The notes below the pieces were generated by a model. The model saw only the letters and a program-made list of their open reading frames with translations, was not told where the DNA came from and made no database searches. Shown here piece by piece: positions 41,573 to 50,800 of a stretch of 64,000 bases of DNA. The stretch is from Muribaculaceae bacterium (lineage in GTDB: Bacteria > Bacteroidota > Bacteroidia > Bacteroidales > Muribaculaceae): assembly GCA_009775225.1 (NCBI GenBank), contig VSPE01000004.1, positions 18,160-82,159 on the forward strand, in the 5' to 3' direction. How positions within the stretch are numbered: the first letter of the stretch is position 1; each line of letters begins with the position of its first letter. The position numbers were made by a program, and so were the translations under genes.

Positions 41573-42406
41573 TCAGGCTTTGCTTATTATGCCGTTGGGC
41601 GCGATGCTGATTTTATGTTCGCGATAGAGGTGGCCTACGGCTTTTTTGAAGTCTTTCTTCGAGCAGGCGAAGAGCATTTCGATAAGCTCGGGCGATGATT
41701 TGTCGCCTACGGGTGCGGCGCCGTCGGATGCGAGGTGCTCGAGGATGCGGTCGGCGAGTGCAGCCTGTCGGCGTGGTGCGGCGTCCTGCATGGTGAGGTC
41801 GATTTTGCCGTCGGGGCGTATCTGTTTTACGTAGGCAGTGACTGTTTCTTCTATTTCGATAGGGCTGTAGAGCTCGTTGGAGTATATGATGCCGCGGTGC
41901 AGATTGTCTACTATCACTTTATATCCTATCGGGGTGTGTTCGGTGACGAGGGCCGACACTTTTTGTCCCGGGCGATATTCGGGGAATACGTTGCCGAGGA
42001 ATTTTTCGATTTTGGCCGATGCTACTATGCGCCCCGAAGCGTCGTCGACGTATATATACACAAGGTATATGCCGCCGCGCCGCATGCGCACCTTCTGCTG
42101 GTTGTAGGGCACAAGGAGGTCTTTTATAAGGCCCCAGTCGAGGAAGGCGCCAACATCGTTTATGGCTGTGACTTCAAGGTAGGCGAACTCTCCTACAGTG
42201 GCGTAGGGGCGCTCGGTGGTGGCGATGAGCCTGTCTTCCGAGTCTTTGTATATGAATACGCGTACGGTGTCGCCTTGCTGTGGATTTTCGGGCATGTAGC
42301 GCGCGGGCAAAAGTACCTCGGCTTCTTCGCCGGGCTTGGAAAGGTATGCGCCGAAGTCTACCAGACGGCGTATTTCCATATCCTGATATTTTCCTAATTC
42401 TATCAT
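41573..42406 (-). CDS. S1-domain RNA-binding protein (CvfB-like)
   Basis: A 277-residue protein with repeated S1-like OB folds: residues about 3-60 (KYQDMEIRRLVDFGAYL), 70-130 (EVTAINDVGAFLDWGL), 150-215 (KVSALVTEHTPIGYKVIV), then a C-terminal winged helix of about 60 residues (SPELIEMLFACSKKDFKKAVGHLY). That three-S1 plus winged-helix layout defines CvfB (YitL), an RNA-binding regulator conserved across Bacillota and Bacteroidota. Start taken at the ATG before IELGKYQ, because the longer reading adds an unrelated hydrophobic tail. Confidence 0.88.
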   Translation of the reverse strand: MIELGKYQDMEIRRLVDFGAYLSKPGEEAEVLLPARYMPENPQQGDTVRVFIYKDSEDRLIATTERPYATVGEFAYLEVTAINDVGAFLDWGLIKDLLVPYNQQKVRMRRGGIYLVYIYVDDASGRIVASAKIEKFLGNVFPEYRPGQKVSALVTEHTPIGYKVIVDNLHRGIIYSNELYSPIEIEETVTAYVKQIRPDGKIDLTMQDAAPRRQAALADRILEHLASDGAAPVGDKSSPELIEMLFACSKKDFKKAVGHLYREHKISIAPNGIISKA

Positions 42407-42508
42407 TATCGGGGTTAAGTTTGTTACTGTAAAAACAATGTATGCGCGTGCTTTGTGGTGCATCGCCGCGCCTTTTTTGTGTTTACCTTTGCAAAGTAAG
42501 GATAATAA

Positions 42509-42541
42509 TTTGAGATATCGCCAAAAATTTCATTAAATTTG
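42509..42541 (+). promoter_or_regulatory. Promoter of rsmG operon
   Basis: TTTG at 42509-42512 and TAAATTTG at 42534-42541 with a 21-base spacer. The transcript would start about 42545, which rules out the upstream start at 42539 and supports the ATG at 42563. Confidence 0.65.
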
Positions 42542-42562
42542 CATAATCAATACAATATTATA

Positions 42563-43216
42563 ATGGATATAATCGACAGCGTAGAACTTGTCACCAAATA
42601 TTTTCCGTCGCTCGATGAGCGTCAGGCCGATGCTTTCAGGCGTCTGGAGACTCTTTATGAGGACTGGAACACCAAGATAAATGTAATATCGCGCGCCGAT
42701 ACAGGCAATCTGTACTGCCGCCATGTGCTGCACTCACTGGCTATCGCGAAATTCCTGGGCGAGCTTGCTCTGGGCACCGCTGTAATGGATTTAGGCACGG
42801 GAGGCGGTTTTCCCGGTATTCCGCTGGCCATATTCTATCCTCAGTGCCGTTTTCATCTTATCGACCGCATCGGCAAGAAAATCAGGGTGGCCACGGAGGT
42901 TGCTGCCGCCGTGGGACTGGATAATGTGACGTTTCAGCATGGCGACTCGGGCGAATGTCGCGAGCGCTTCGACTATGTGGTGAGCCGCGCCGTGATGCCT
43001 CTCGACGGTCTTCTGAAAGCTTGCTCAAAAAATATCGATTGCTCGAACCGTCGTCACAACAATATGGCCCCCGGACTTGTATGTCTTAAGGGCGGAGACC
43101 TTGCTGCCGAGTTCGCCGGGGTGAACCGCCCGATTATCGAGGTGCCGGTTAGCGACTATTTCTCCGAGCCGTTCTTCGAGACCAAAGAAGTGGTATATGT
43201 GCCGTTTGTAAAATAA
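42563..43216 (+). CDS. rsmG: 16S rRNA (guanine-527-N7)-methyltransferase
   Basis: A 217-residue methyltransferase. SAM motif I is VMDLGTGGGFPGIPLAI (about residues 75-91), with LIDRIGKKIRVA after it and FDYVVSRAV in the acceptor region. It methylates G527 in the 530 loop of 16S rRNA. The N-terminal helix part (about 1-60) has NTKINVISR, typical of the family. It probably forms an operon with the metallo-hydrolase six bases downstream. The start at 42563 is supported by the promoter at 42509-42541. Confidence 0.93.
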   Translation: MDIIDSVELVTKYFPSLDERQADAFRRLETLYEDWNTKINVISRADTGNLYCRHVLHSLAIAKFLGELALGTAVMDLGTGGGFPGIPLAIFYPQCRFHLIDRIGKKIRVATEVAAAVGLDNVTFQHGDSGECRERFDYVVSRAVMPLDGLLKACSKNIDCSNRRHNNMAPGLVCLKGGDLAAEFAGVNRPIIEVPVSDYFSEPFFETKEVVYVPFVK

Positions 43217-43222
43217 AGTATT

Positions 43223-43867
43223 ATGCTGAAGGTAAAGCAGTTTTCTTTCAATCCCTTCGGGGTGAACACATACGTGGTATGGGATGAAGCCACGCATCAG
43301 GCTATGGTGGTAGACCCAGGCATGACAGATGCTTCCGAACAGAAGTTTTTTGACGGATATATTGCCGACAACGCGCTTACCGTGAAGTATATTGTAAACA
43401 CGCACATGCACCTCGACCATGTGTTCGGAGACAACTACGTGCGCGACCACTACGGTGTCAAGATTTCGGCTCATCCTGCCGATGCGCCTCTTGGAGCGTT
43501 GGTCGACGGGCAGGCCGCCATGTTCGGGGCGTCGCTTCCTGCCTCGTATAATACAAAGGCTGAAATTACGTTGCATGAGGGCGACGAACTTACGTTGGGG
43601 GAGTATGTATTCAGGGTGATAGAAGTTCCCGGCCATAGCCCCGGCGGCATTGTGCTCTATTGTCCCGAGGGCGAGTTTGCTCTTGTGGGCGATTCTATCT
43701 TTGCCGGTTCGATAGGGCGTACCGACCTTCCCGGAGGTGACCATGCCACTCTTATAAATGCACTGAAGACCAAGGTGCTCACATTGCCCGATAATACGCG
43801 TCTCCTTCCGGGCCACGACATGAGTACTACTGTGGCCCGAGAGAAGACAAATCCGTTTATAGTCTGA
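43223..43867 (+). CDS. Metallo-beta-lactamase-fold hydrolase (glyoxalase II-like)
   Basis: A 214-residue enzyme with the dinuclear metal motif HMHLDH in NTHMHLDHVFGDN (about residues 58-70), GHSPGGI (His about 138), GDSIFAGSIGRTDLPGG (Asp about 157) and the C-terminal LPGHD (His about 196). These residues complete the H-x-H-x-D-H/H/D/H set. It probably hydrolyses a thioester, such as S-lactoylglutathione or a bacillithiol analogue; the substrate cannot be read from the sequence. Confidence 0.9.
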   Translation: MLKVKQFSFNPFGVNTYVVWDEATHQAMVVDPGMTDASEQKFFDGYIADNALTVKYIVNTHMHLDHVFGDNYVRDHYGVKISAHPADAPLGALVDGQAAMFGASLPASYNTKAEITLHEGDELTLGEYVFRVIEVPGHSPGGIVLYCPEGEFALVGDSIFAGSIGRTDLPGGDHATLINALKTKVLTLPDNTRLLPGHDMSTTVAREKTNPFIV

Positions 43868-43873
43868 GGGTTG

Positions 43874-44716
43874 CTACTTGAACAGGGATTTTGCCTTTGC
43901 CGGCGAGAGCCCGAGTTTTATAGCCTGCGAAGCATCGGCATGAGCTTCGTCGAGGCGGTATCTGTTGCGGTTAAGCCGCGCCCGGTAGTAGTATAGTTCT
44001 GCATCGTCGGGATACTTTTTCAATCCGTCCGCTATAGTTGTGCCTGCATCGCCGAGCAGTCCGAGGGCAAGCTGGCAACCGGCCAGACCGGCATAGTATT
44101 CGGCTGCCGGCTCGGTGTCGATGAGTCGGCGGAAGTATGGTATGGCCTCGCGGTTGCGCTCTGTCAGAGAGTAAAGTGTTGATAGAGCCTGTGCGGTGTA
44201 GGTGCTTTCCGGCTCCGCGTTTTTCAGCACTTCAAAATCGGCTTCGGCAGTAACGAGGTCTCCGCTGTACAGAGCTATTGTGCCGTGGAAGAAACGACTC
44301 TCGACATTAAGTGAGTCTGCTTCAATTACAGCGCCGAAATCGCGGAACGCATCGGCGTCGCGACCCATTTTAAGAAATACTTTTGCGCGGTTCGCTATTA
44401 CGGTGCGCATGGCTGGTGCGCGGCGGTGTGCCTCGTTGAGCGTGGCAAGAGCCAGCGAGTCGCGTTCCATGTAGCTGTACACCATGCCGAGGTTCGACAT
44501 AAGCAGTATGCTCTCCGGCGCGGCCGGGCGTATGGAAATGGCATCGATGAGGCGTGCGGCAGCCTCCTCGTAGTCGCCGTCGGCTATTGCCCGGTCGGCC
44601 TGCCCGCACAGCAGGAAGTAGGGGTCTTCCTCGTCGTCGGGCCTGGAGGGAGTCACGGCAAGAGCGTTCAGCCCCAGCGAGCCGAGAATAATGAGGAGGG
44701 TAAAGAAGCGTTTCAT
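43874..44716 (-). CDS. Secreted TPR-repeat protein
   Basis: A 280-residue protein with a signal peptide (MKRFFTLLIILGSLGLNALA) and at least six tetratricopeptide repeats between about residues 34 and 270 (for example ADRAIADGDYEEAAARLIDA, IALYSGDLVTAEADFEVLKN, AGCQLALGLLGDAGTTIADG). It would act as a periplasmic protein-protein adaptor. The start is the ATG at 44716, which overlaps the lgt stop by four bases; a longer reading to 45346 runs through lgt in another frame and is not real. Confidence 0.85.
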   Translation of the reverse strand: MKRFFTLLIILGSLGLNALAVTPSRPDDEEDPYFLLCGQADRAIADGDYEEAAARLIDAISIRPAAPESILLMSNLGMVYSYMERDSLALATLNEAHRRAPAMRTVIANRAKVFLKMGRDADAFRDFGAVIEADSLNVESRFFHGTIALYSGDLVTAEADFEVLKNAEPESTYTAQALSTLYSLTERNREAIPYFRRLIDTEPAAEYYAGLAGCQLALGLLGDAGTTIADGLKKYPDDAELYYYRARLNRNRYRLDEAHADASQAIKLGLSPAKAKSLFK

Positions 44717-45576
44717 TTCTTGAGTTTGTCGTTCGGCTCCGGAGCGAAGCAGTTGGGGTAGGCTATAGCCTCGCGCTTGTGAGTAAAAGCCCACACAATA
44801 AGGAAGATACCTAATAAGACGAAGGGTATGCTCAGCAGCTGCCCCATGTTGTACTCCATTGCAGCTTCGAAAGCTACCTGGTCGTTCTTGATAAACTCGA
44901 TGAGGAAGCGCGAGCCGAAGGTGCCTATCAGGAATGTGCCGAAAAGCAGCCCCGGGCGTTCTCCGCAGTTTTTCTTCCAGTACATCCACATCATCAGGCC
45001 GAAGAGAGCTAGATATGTGAGAGCCTCGTAGATTTGTGTGGGGTGGCAGGCGAGGCCGTAGTAGAGGCGATGCCACTCTTCCGAACGGACGAACTTGAAG
45101 CCCCAGGGCAGTTCGGTGGGAATACCGAAAATCTCGGAGTTCATAAGGTTGCCGATGCGAATGAGGCAAGCAACAAATGCAATGGCAATGGTGAGGCGGT
45201 CGAATGTCCAGAGCGGGTTGCGCCTGGTGGTGAATATGGAGAACAGTATTACGGCGATAATGATGCCTATGGCGCCTCCGTGGCTGGCGAGACCGCCCTC
45301 CCAGGTGGCAAGTATCTTCCACGGGTGCGCCGAATAGTAGTCCCACTGGTAGAAGAATACATGACCGAGGCGTGCGCCGACAATGGTAGCCACACCTACA
45401 TATATGAGCAGGATGCCGAGCCAGCGTTCGGGGACGCCTTCGCGCTTGAACATGCGGGCTACTATATTAAAGCCAATCCAAAATCCGATGGCGAACATCA
45501 GTCCGTACCAGCGTATGGTGACAAAGCTGTCGATAATGTCGGGATTGATATCCCATGTGATAAACGAGGGAAACAT
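44713..45576 (-). CDS. lgt: Prolipoprotein diacylglyceryl transferase
   Basis: A 287-residue inner-membrane enzyme with about seven membrane segments. The signature RIGNLMNSEIFG (about residues 135-146), HPTQIYEAL and a VFFYQWDYY segment are Lgt hallmarks. It transfers diacylglyceryl from phosphatidylglycerol to the lipobox Cys of prolipoproteins, the first step of lipoprotein maturation. Ends with a short charged tail (PNDKLKK). Followed directly by the TPR gene. Confidence 0.93.
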   Translation of the reverse strand: MFPSFITWDINPDIIDSFVTIRWYGLMFAIGFWIGFNIVARMFKREGVPERWLGILLIYVGVATIVGARLGHVFFYQWDYYSAHPWKILATWEGGLASHGGAIGIIIAVILFSIFTTRRNPLWTFDRLTIAIAFVACLIRIGNLMNSEIFGIPTELPWGFKFVRSEEWHRLYYGLACHPTQIYEALTYLALFGLMMWMYWKKNCGERPGLLFGTFLIGTFGSRFLIEFIKNDQVAFEAAMEYNMGQLLSIPFVLLGIFLIVWAFTHKREAIAYPNCFAPEPNDKLKK

Positions 45577-45600
45577 TCTTTGAGAAATTAAGAATTATGA

Positions 45601-45651
45601 ATTAAGAATTAAAAATTAAGCGAAGATGAAATATAATTTTTAATTCTTAAT
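45601..45651. repeat. AT-rich inverted repeat between lgt and symporter gene
   Basis: Two 18-base arms (ATTAAGAATTAAAAATTA and its exact complement at 45634-45651) flank 15 bases. Preceding bases repeat AATTAAGAATT directly. The hairpin would lie in the 77-base gap and could end transcription from the symporter gene. Confidence 0.75.
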
Positions 45652-45653
45652 TT

Positions 45654-47057
45654 TTATTTTTTTTCATTTTTACTGAAGTAGTCTTTTGTCGCCTTTCTAA
45701 CCTTGGGGCTAAGCAGCAGCACGGCAATCATAGTAGGGATAGCCATGAGTGCGTAGAAGAGGTCGCAGGCCCCGACGGCTGCCTCGATAGGCACTACGGC
45801 GAACACTACGAGCGATGCCAGAAAGGCCCATGCGTAATATTTGCCGCGGCGGGTACCGAAGAGATAGTTGGCACATGTGGTGCCGTAGAACGAATAGCTG
45901 AACATCGACGACATGGCAAAGCATATCGCGATGCACATGAGCAGGATGTCGCCCGCCGGAATGGCGTTGCTGAATGCCTGCATGGCAACCTCGAGGCCTT
46001 TTACGCCTTCCACGTCGATATTTCCGCACAGAAGTATGGCGACAGCCGTGAGGGTACATACGAGACCCGAGTCGATGCTCGGCCCGAGCATGGCGATTAG
46101 ACCTTCGCGTACCGGCTCGTTGTTGCGAGAGGCTCCGTGCATGATAGAAGCCGTGCCTATGCCGGCATCGTTGACGAGAGCTGCACGGCGTGCTCCTATC
46201 AGTGCTATGCCGGCCAGAGCGCCGAAGCCTGCGCGGAGATTGAAAGCTTCGTAGAAGATGCTCTTGAATACGGCAGGAACGCCCGATATGTTGGTGATGA
46301 TGATGTACAGTACCATAAGGAAGTAAAGCCCTACCATGAAGGGCACCATTATGGTTGCTACACGTGCAATACGTTTGATGCCACCGAGTATCACTACCGC
46401 GACTATGGCCGCTATGGCGCATCCGAAGAGCAGACGGTATACGCGCACGTTCTCAAGGCCGAGATAGCCTCCGAGCGTGCTTATAAACCCATTGTTGGCT
46501 ATGCCCTCGGGGGTGGTGAAGGTGGCCATGAAAGCTTCTGTGAGCTGGTTGGCGTTCATGATGCACATAGTGCCGAAGAGGCCCGCTATGGCAAAGAATT
46601 TAGCCAGCGGAGTCCATTTCGGGCCGAGTCCTTGGGTGATGATGTGCATGGGGCCGCCCTGCGGTCGCCCGGCATCGTCCTTACCTTTATACATTATAGC
46701 GAGCACGCCTTCGTGATATTTGGTGGCCATGCCCACAAGAGCGCTGACCCACATCCAGAATATCGCTCCGGGGCCGCCAATCACGAGTGCGATAGCTACA
46801 CCCGCTATGTTGCCAAGGCCGATAGTCGCGGCCACAACAGAAGCGAGTGCCTGCACCGAAGATATCTGGCCGTTGCGGGCATTTTCTGCTGTGGGCTTTC
46901 GCTTTAGCTCTGCAAGTGCGGCTGGCAGGCATCGGAGCGACACCGCTCCCGACGACAGGAAAAGATACAGACCTCCGCCTATGAGGAGGAAGAAAAGAGG
47001 GTATCCGCCAAGCAGGTCGGCGGCATCTATAATGAATTGTCCTATTTTGTCAAACAT
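45654..47057 (-). CDS. Sodium:alanine (AGCS family) symporter
   Basis: A 467-residue transporter with about ten membrane segments. Family signatures include GLGNIAGVAIALVIGGPGAIFWMW near residue 80, and GGPMHIITQGLG and RRAALVNDAGIGTASI (about 145-155 and 290-310). It takes up alanine or glycine with sodium. The ATG at 47057 is used. On the minus strand, TACCTTTG (CAAAGGTA at 47064-47071) lies only six bases upstream of the start, suggesting a very short leader. Confidence 0.92.
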   Translation of the reverse strand: MFDKIGQFIIDAADLLGGYPLFFLLIGGGLYLFLSSGAVSLRCLPAALAELKRKPTAENARNGQISSVQALASVVAATIGLGNIAGVAIALVIGGPGAIFWMWVSALVGMATKYHEGVLAIMYKGKDDAGRPQGGPMHIITQGLGPKWTPLAKFFAIAGLFGTMCIMNANQLTEAFMATFTTPEGIANNGFISTLGGYLGLENVRVYRLLFGCAIAAIVAVVILGGIKRIARVATIMVPFMVGLYFLMVLYIIITNISGVPAVFKSIFYEAFNLRAGFGALAGIALIGARRAALVNDAGIGTASIMHGASRNNEPVREGLIAMLGPSIDSGLVCTLTAVAILLCGNIDVEGVKGLEVAMQAFSNAIPAGDILLMCIAICFAMSSMFSYSFYGTTCANYLFGTRRGKYYAWAFLASLVVFAVVPIEAAVGACDLFYALMAIPTMIAVLLLSPKVRKATKDYFSKNEKK

Positions 47058-47063
47058 AATTTG

Positions 47064-47071
47064 CAAAGGTA
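47064..47071 (-). promoter_or_regulatory. -7 box close to the symporter start codon
   Basis: TACCTTTG on the minus strand, matching TAnnTTTG, with six bases between it and the ATG at 47057. Transcription would start within about three bases of the codon. No -33 match at the usual distance. Confidence 0.45.
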
Positions 47072-47116
47072 GGCATTTCCCTCCGATTTTTTATCAGCTT
47101 GACAATATTTAAGAGA

Positions 47117-47671
47117 TTACTTAACCAGGATTTTTGATACACTGCCGTCGGCTTTGTCAATTACGATATATACACCCTGAGCGAGCGACGAAGTGTCGGG
47201 CGAGCCGTCGGCATTTGCTGGTATACGCACTGATGTATGCGGATGAGTCACAAGGTAAGCAGTATACTCGGCATTGTGTGTTTCTGGACGCGCTATGCCT
47301 GCCGAGGCGGCCGCAACGGTTACAGGCTCGCCGCGAGTGGAGCCGTAGGAGTTATACGCTATCGGAGTGAACTGAGTGCTGCGGTCGGCGTCGACGTCGG
47401 TCTCGAAATATCCTTTTTGGAAGTCGTAGACCTCGAAGCGGCTCGGCGCACGTGCACCCTGCCGCAAGCGCTCTATTACCACACGGTCAAGACCGTCGAT
47501 GCCGTGCATCTTTATGTGCACCATGCGCAGGTCGCCGGGTTGTGCCGGTTCGGTAACTTTTTCCACTTCAAGCACTATGGCTTGTGGCGGCTGTCCTTGC
47601 GCGGCGACAAGAGGTGAAAACAACATTGCAATAAGTACTGTTACTGCAATTTTGAGTGATTTATGTGACAT
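47117..47671 (-). CDS. Secreted protein with sorting-type C-terminal tail
   Basis: A 184-residue protein with a signal peptide (MSHKSLKIAVTVLIAMLFSPLVAA). The middle (residues about 40-130) has no family I recognise. It ends GVYIVIDKADGSVSKILVK, which resembles the end of type IX sorting tails (Gly-x-Tyr-hydrophobic ... Lys-hydrophobic-hydrophobic-Val-Lys), so export by that route or remnant of it is possible. It sits in the 130-base space between the symporter and the amylase terminator. The ATG at 47671 is used; a TTG three codons upstream is disregarded. Confidence 0.65.
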   Translation of the reverse strand: MSHKSLKIAVTVLIAMLFSPLVAAQGQPPQAIVLEVEKVTEPAQPGDLRMVHIKMHGIDGLDRVVIERLRQGARAPSRFEVYDFQKGYFETDVDADRSTQFTPIAYNSYGSTRGEPVTVAAASAGIARPETHNAEYTAYLVTHPHTSVRIPANADGSPDTSSLAQGVYIVIDKADGSVSKILVK

Positions 47672-47732
47672 AGTATGCAAATATAAGATTTTTTTTGCGT
47701 ATATGCAAAAAATGGTGTCGGGTAATTCACTG

Positions 47733-47767
47733 AAAAAAGGCCGCGAGCCATGAGGGCCGCGGCCTTT
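47733..47767 (-). terminator. Terminator of the alpha-amylase gene
   Basis: GC-rich hairpin (AAGGCCGCG / CGCGGCCTT, nine pairs) followed by a T run on the minus strand, 39 bases past the amylase stop. Confidence 0.85.
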
Positions 47768-47805
47768 GCCGTATGATTTATCGGAGCGGGGATGCTCTCA
47801 AGTTA

Positions 47806-50800
47806 TCAGTGTATGTAGATTTTCTGTATCTTGTTGCCGGTGCGTTTGATATAGAAGCCGCGAGAGGGATTGTCTACACGCATGCCCTGCATGTTGTAGT
47901 ACTCGGCAGGTGCGTTGGTGTCGGCTTCGACAGTCTCTATTGCAGTGGTCATCCACAGGCCGCAATCGGTGATGTCGACTTTGCTTGTGGTGGAAGTAGC
48001 TCGGTAGAGGTGGTTTGAAGTGGGTGTTACGTCCACGCTCTGTATGCCGTTGCCGTTGTTGAATACCACGCCGGTTGTGCCTTCGGGCAGCACGAAGTAG
48101 TATACATTGTCGCGCACGAGTGTCATGTCTTTGCCGGGCCATGTCGAAGCCTCTTCACCGCCCCAGTAGTGGATTTTCACGGGGTTCCAGCTGGTTACGG
48201 AGTTGTCGTAGTAGACTACGAAGCCTTCGGGCTCTTCGGGCTTTTCGATTTTGTGGAATGTCACAGAGCCGGTCTGTACATTGCCGTCGGCGCCGGTTGC
48301 GCCCCAACTTACGGTTACGTTGTCGCCAACGGCTATGTTTTCGCCAAGAGAGAAGGTGGCTGATGTGCCGCTGATATTCACTTTTGCGTCGGTACCGATA
48401 GCATACCAGGCCGAAACGGCGTTTTTAACAGTGGCGGTTACGGTGATAGTTTCGTAGAAGTCTCCGCCGTTGGGCGAGAAGCGAACTGCGGGAACCGGAG
48501 AAACCGATATGTCGAGCTTTGTTGCGGTCGAGCCGCCGGTGTATTCGAAGAAGGTGTCTTCGCTTATGCCGGAGATGTCGCCGGTCTGGTTGCCGTTTTT
48601 GTTGAAGATTAAGTTCACCGACTCCATGTCGTCGAATGTAAAGTAGTACCAGTCGTCCTCGGCTACGGAAACGGTTTCAGAGAGCGTTTTGCCGGGCCAT
48701 GCACCGTTGGGTTCTACATTTGCGCCGTCGCTGTTCTTGCCCCAGGCGTAGAGGTTGATGCCATCGGTGCCTTTTACATAGACGGTGATAGTAGCGTTGG
48801 GGTCGACTTTCTTGTAAGAGACAGTGCCGTTGAACTCGGCGCCGTTGGCATCGGTAGCACCCCATTCCACTTTCACGCTTTCGCCGAAGTTCATGGTCTT
48901 GCCGATTTCGAAGGTGCTTGTGCCGCTGATGCTTACGCGTGTGCCGTCACCCACTTTATACCAGCCGCTTACGGCCTCGCTGTTGAGGCTTGCGCTTACG
49001 GTTATGTACTCGGTCTTGAAAGTGCCTCCGTTGGGCGAGAATACAACCTTGGCGTTGTCTACGAAGTCGGCTGCGGTATAGTATTCGGTGGTGCCGGGGT
49101 CGGTGAATGTGACGCTTCCGCCGTGAGCTACTGCGGAAGTGGTGTAGATGAATTTGCCGTCTTCACCAACCTGGCCGTCCTTCCAATCCTTTACAAGTAC
49201 GCGGAGCTGGCCCTGGGTCTTGGGTGCGTCTACGGTAATCGAGGCGCCGCCCTGATATGTCTTGCCGGTTACGAGGTCGGTATATGTGCCTGCCGGAACG
49301 TTGCTGAAAGTGGCGCCGCCGTTGATGCACACCAGTGCGTAGCTGTCTTTATATGCGCGTTTGAAAGCGAAGCCGCCGTTTGCCGAGCATCCGTCGAAAG
49401 TGTATTGGCCTTTGCGGAGTGCAGGTACAGCCGCACGGATTTGGTTGAGGCGACGGATGTGCTGTGCCAGGTCGGCGTCGAGGGTCTGTGCCACGTTGCC
49501 GCTGGCGGTGTATGTGCCGAAGTCGGTGGCTGTTACGGAGCCTTCGAGGTAAGCGCCGAAGTATGCGCGTCCTGATTCCTTAAGAGCCAGCATCGGGCCT
49601 TTGTCGATTGTCTTGCCTTTCTGGAATTCCACTTCGGAACCGTAATATATACAGGGGATACCGCGGAACGTGAACATCAGCGAGAGGTTCTCGGCCCACT
49701 GCGCAGTGCCGCCGTTGAAGCGTACGCCGTCGTTGGGGCCGGGGCAGTAGTCGTGCGAGTCTACATATACCACGTTCCACGAAGCGTCGTTGTAGTACTT
49801 GTCGCCGGATTGAGCTATAGCTACAGCCTGTCCGGCGTTGTTGAAGTTGTAGTGCATGGGGAAGTCGATTACATTGAAGCCCGAGGCATCGCTGTAGTCG
49901 GGTTCATGCCATGCGCCGTTCTGCATGAATACGTTCTTGGAATCGTGCACGGTACCGGGGTCTTTGAGGCAGGTGAGCATGTTGCCTAAAGGCTCTGCGC
50001 CTTCCTTTACAAACTGCTGTGCCCACCAGTCGGCAGTATATGTTTTCCATTCGCTCACCAGTGCGGGGTCGGATTTCCAGGTGTAATAATGGCTCGAAAG
50101 CACGTGCTGGTCGCGGTATATAACGCCGCCGTAGCGGGCGCAGCACTCGCCGAACATATAGAACGGAGCCTGATTGAGTCGTTTGCTCTTGTACTTTTCG
50201 CCAAGTTCGATGAAGCGGGGTATAAATGCGGAATTGAATGTGAGAGGCGCGATATGGCCCGTGGTGTCGATGCGGAAACCGTCGACGCCCATTTCGATGA
50301 ACTTGCCGTAACATTCTACAAGATAGTCTACAACGGCCTGGTTCTCGGTGTTAAGGTCAACGCAGTCGCCTGCAATCTGTCCCCACCAGCGGCTGGGTTC
50401 GTCCCAGTTCCATGCATTAGCCACGTGGTGCCAGTAGTTCTTGTTGTCGTGGTTTTGGCCGTCGGTGTTCTTCATGTATTTGAAGCGTTCGCCATACTGG
50501 GTGCCGGGCGCATCGCCTTCGGGCTTTAAGTTCCAGTACGACTGGCCTCCGAGCTTTTCATCGTCGGGGATGAGAGAGGCCTGGATGTTTGCCTGATTGC
50601 GGATGTCCTGACTGCGGTCGAAGAGCTTGCACAGGCTGCTTTCGCCGAAGTTGCCTGTGTGCTGGAGCACGATGTCGAGGATGATTTTCATGCCCTTTGC
50701 ATGGGCTGCGTCAATTAAATCCTGGAAGTCTACGTCTTCTTCAGAGCCCCAGGCTTTTTTACTCTTGTAGCGAATATCGACTTCGCTGAAGTCCATTGCG

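Noticed and set aside
43874..45346. A reading of the TPR gene extended upstream to 490 codons.
   Set aside because: The extra 210 residues run through lgt in another frame; the true start is the ATG at 44716 with a signal peptide.
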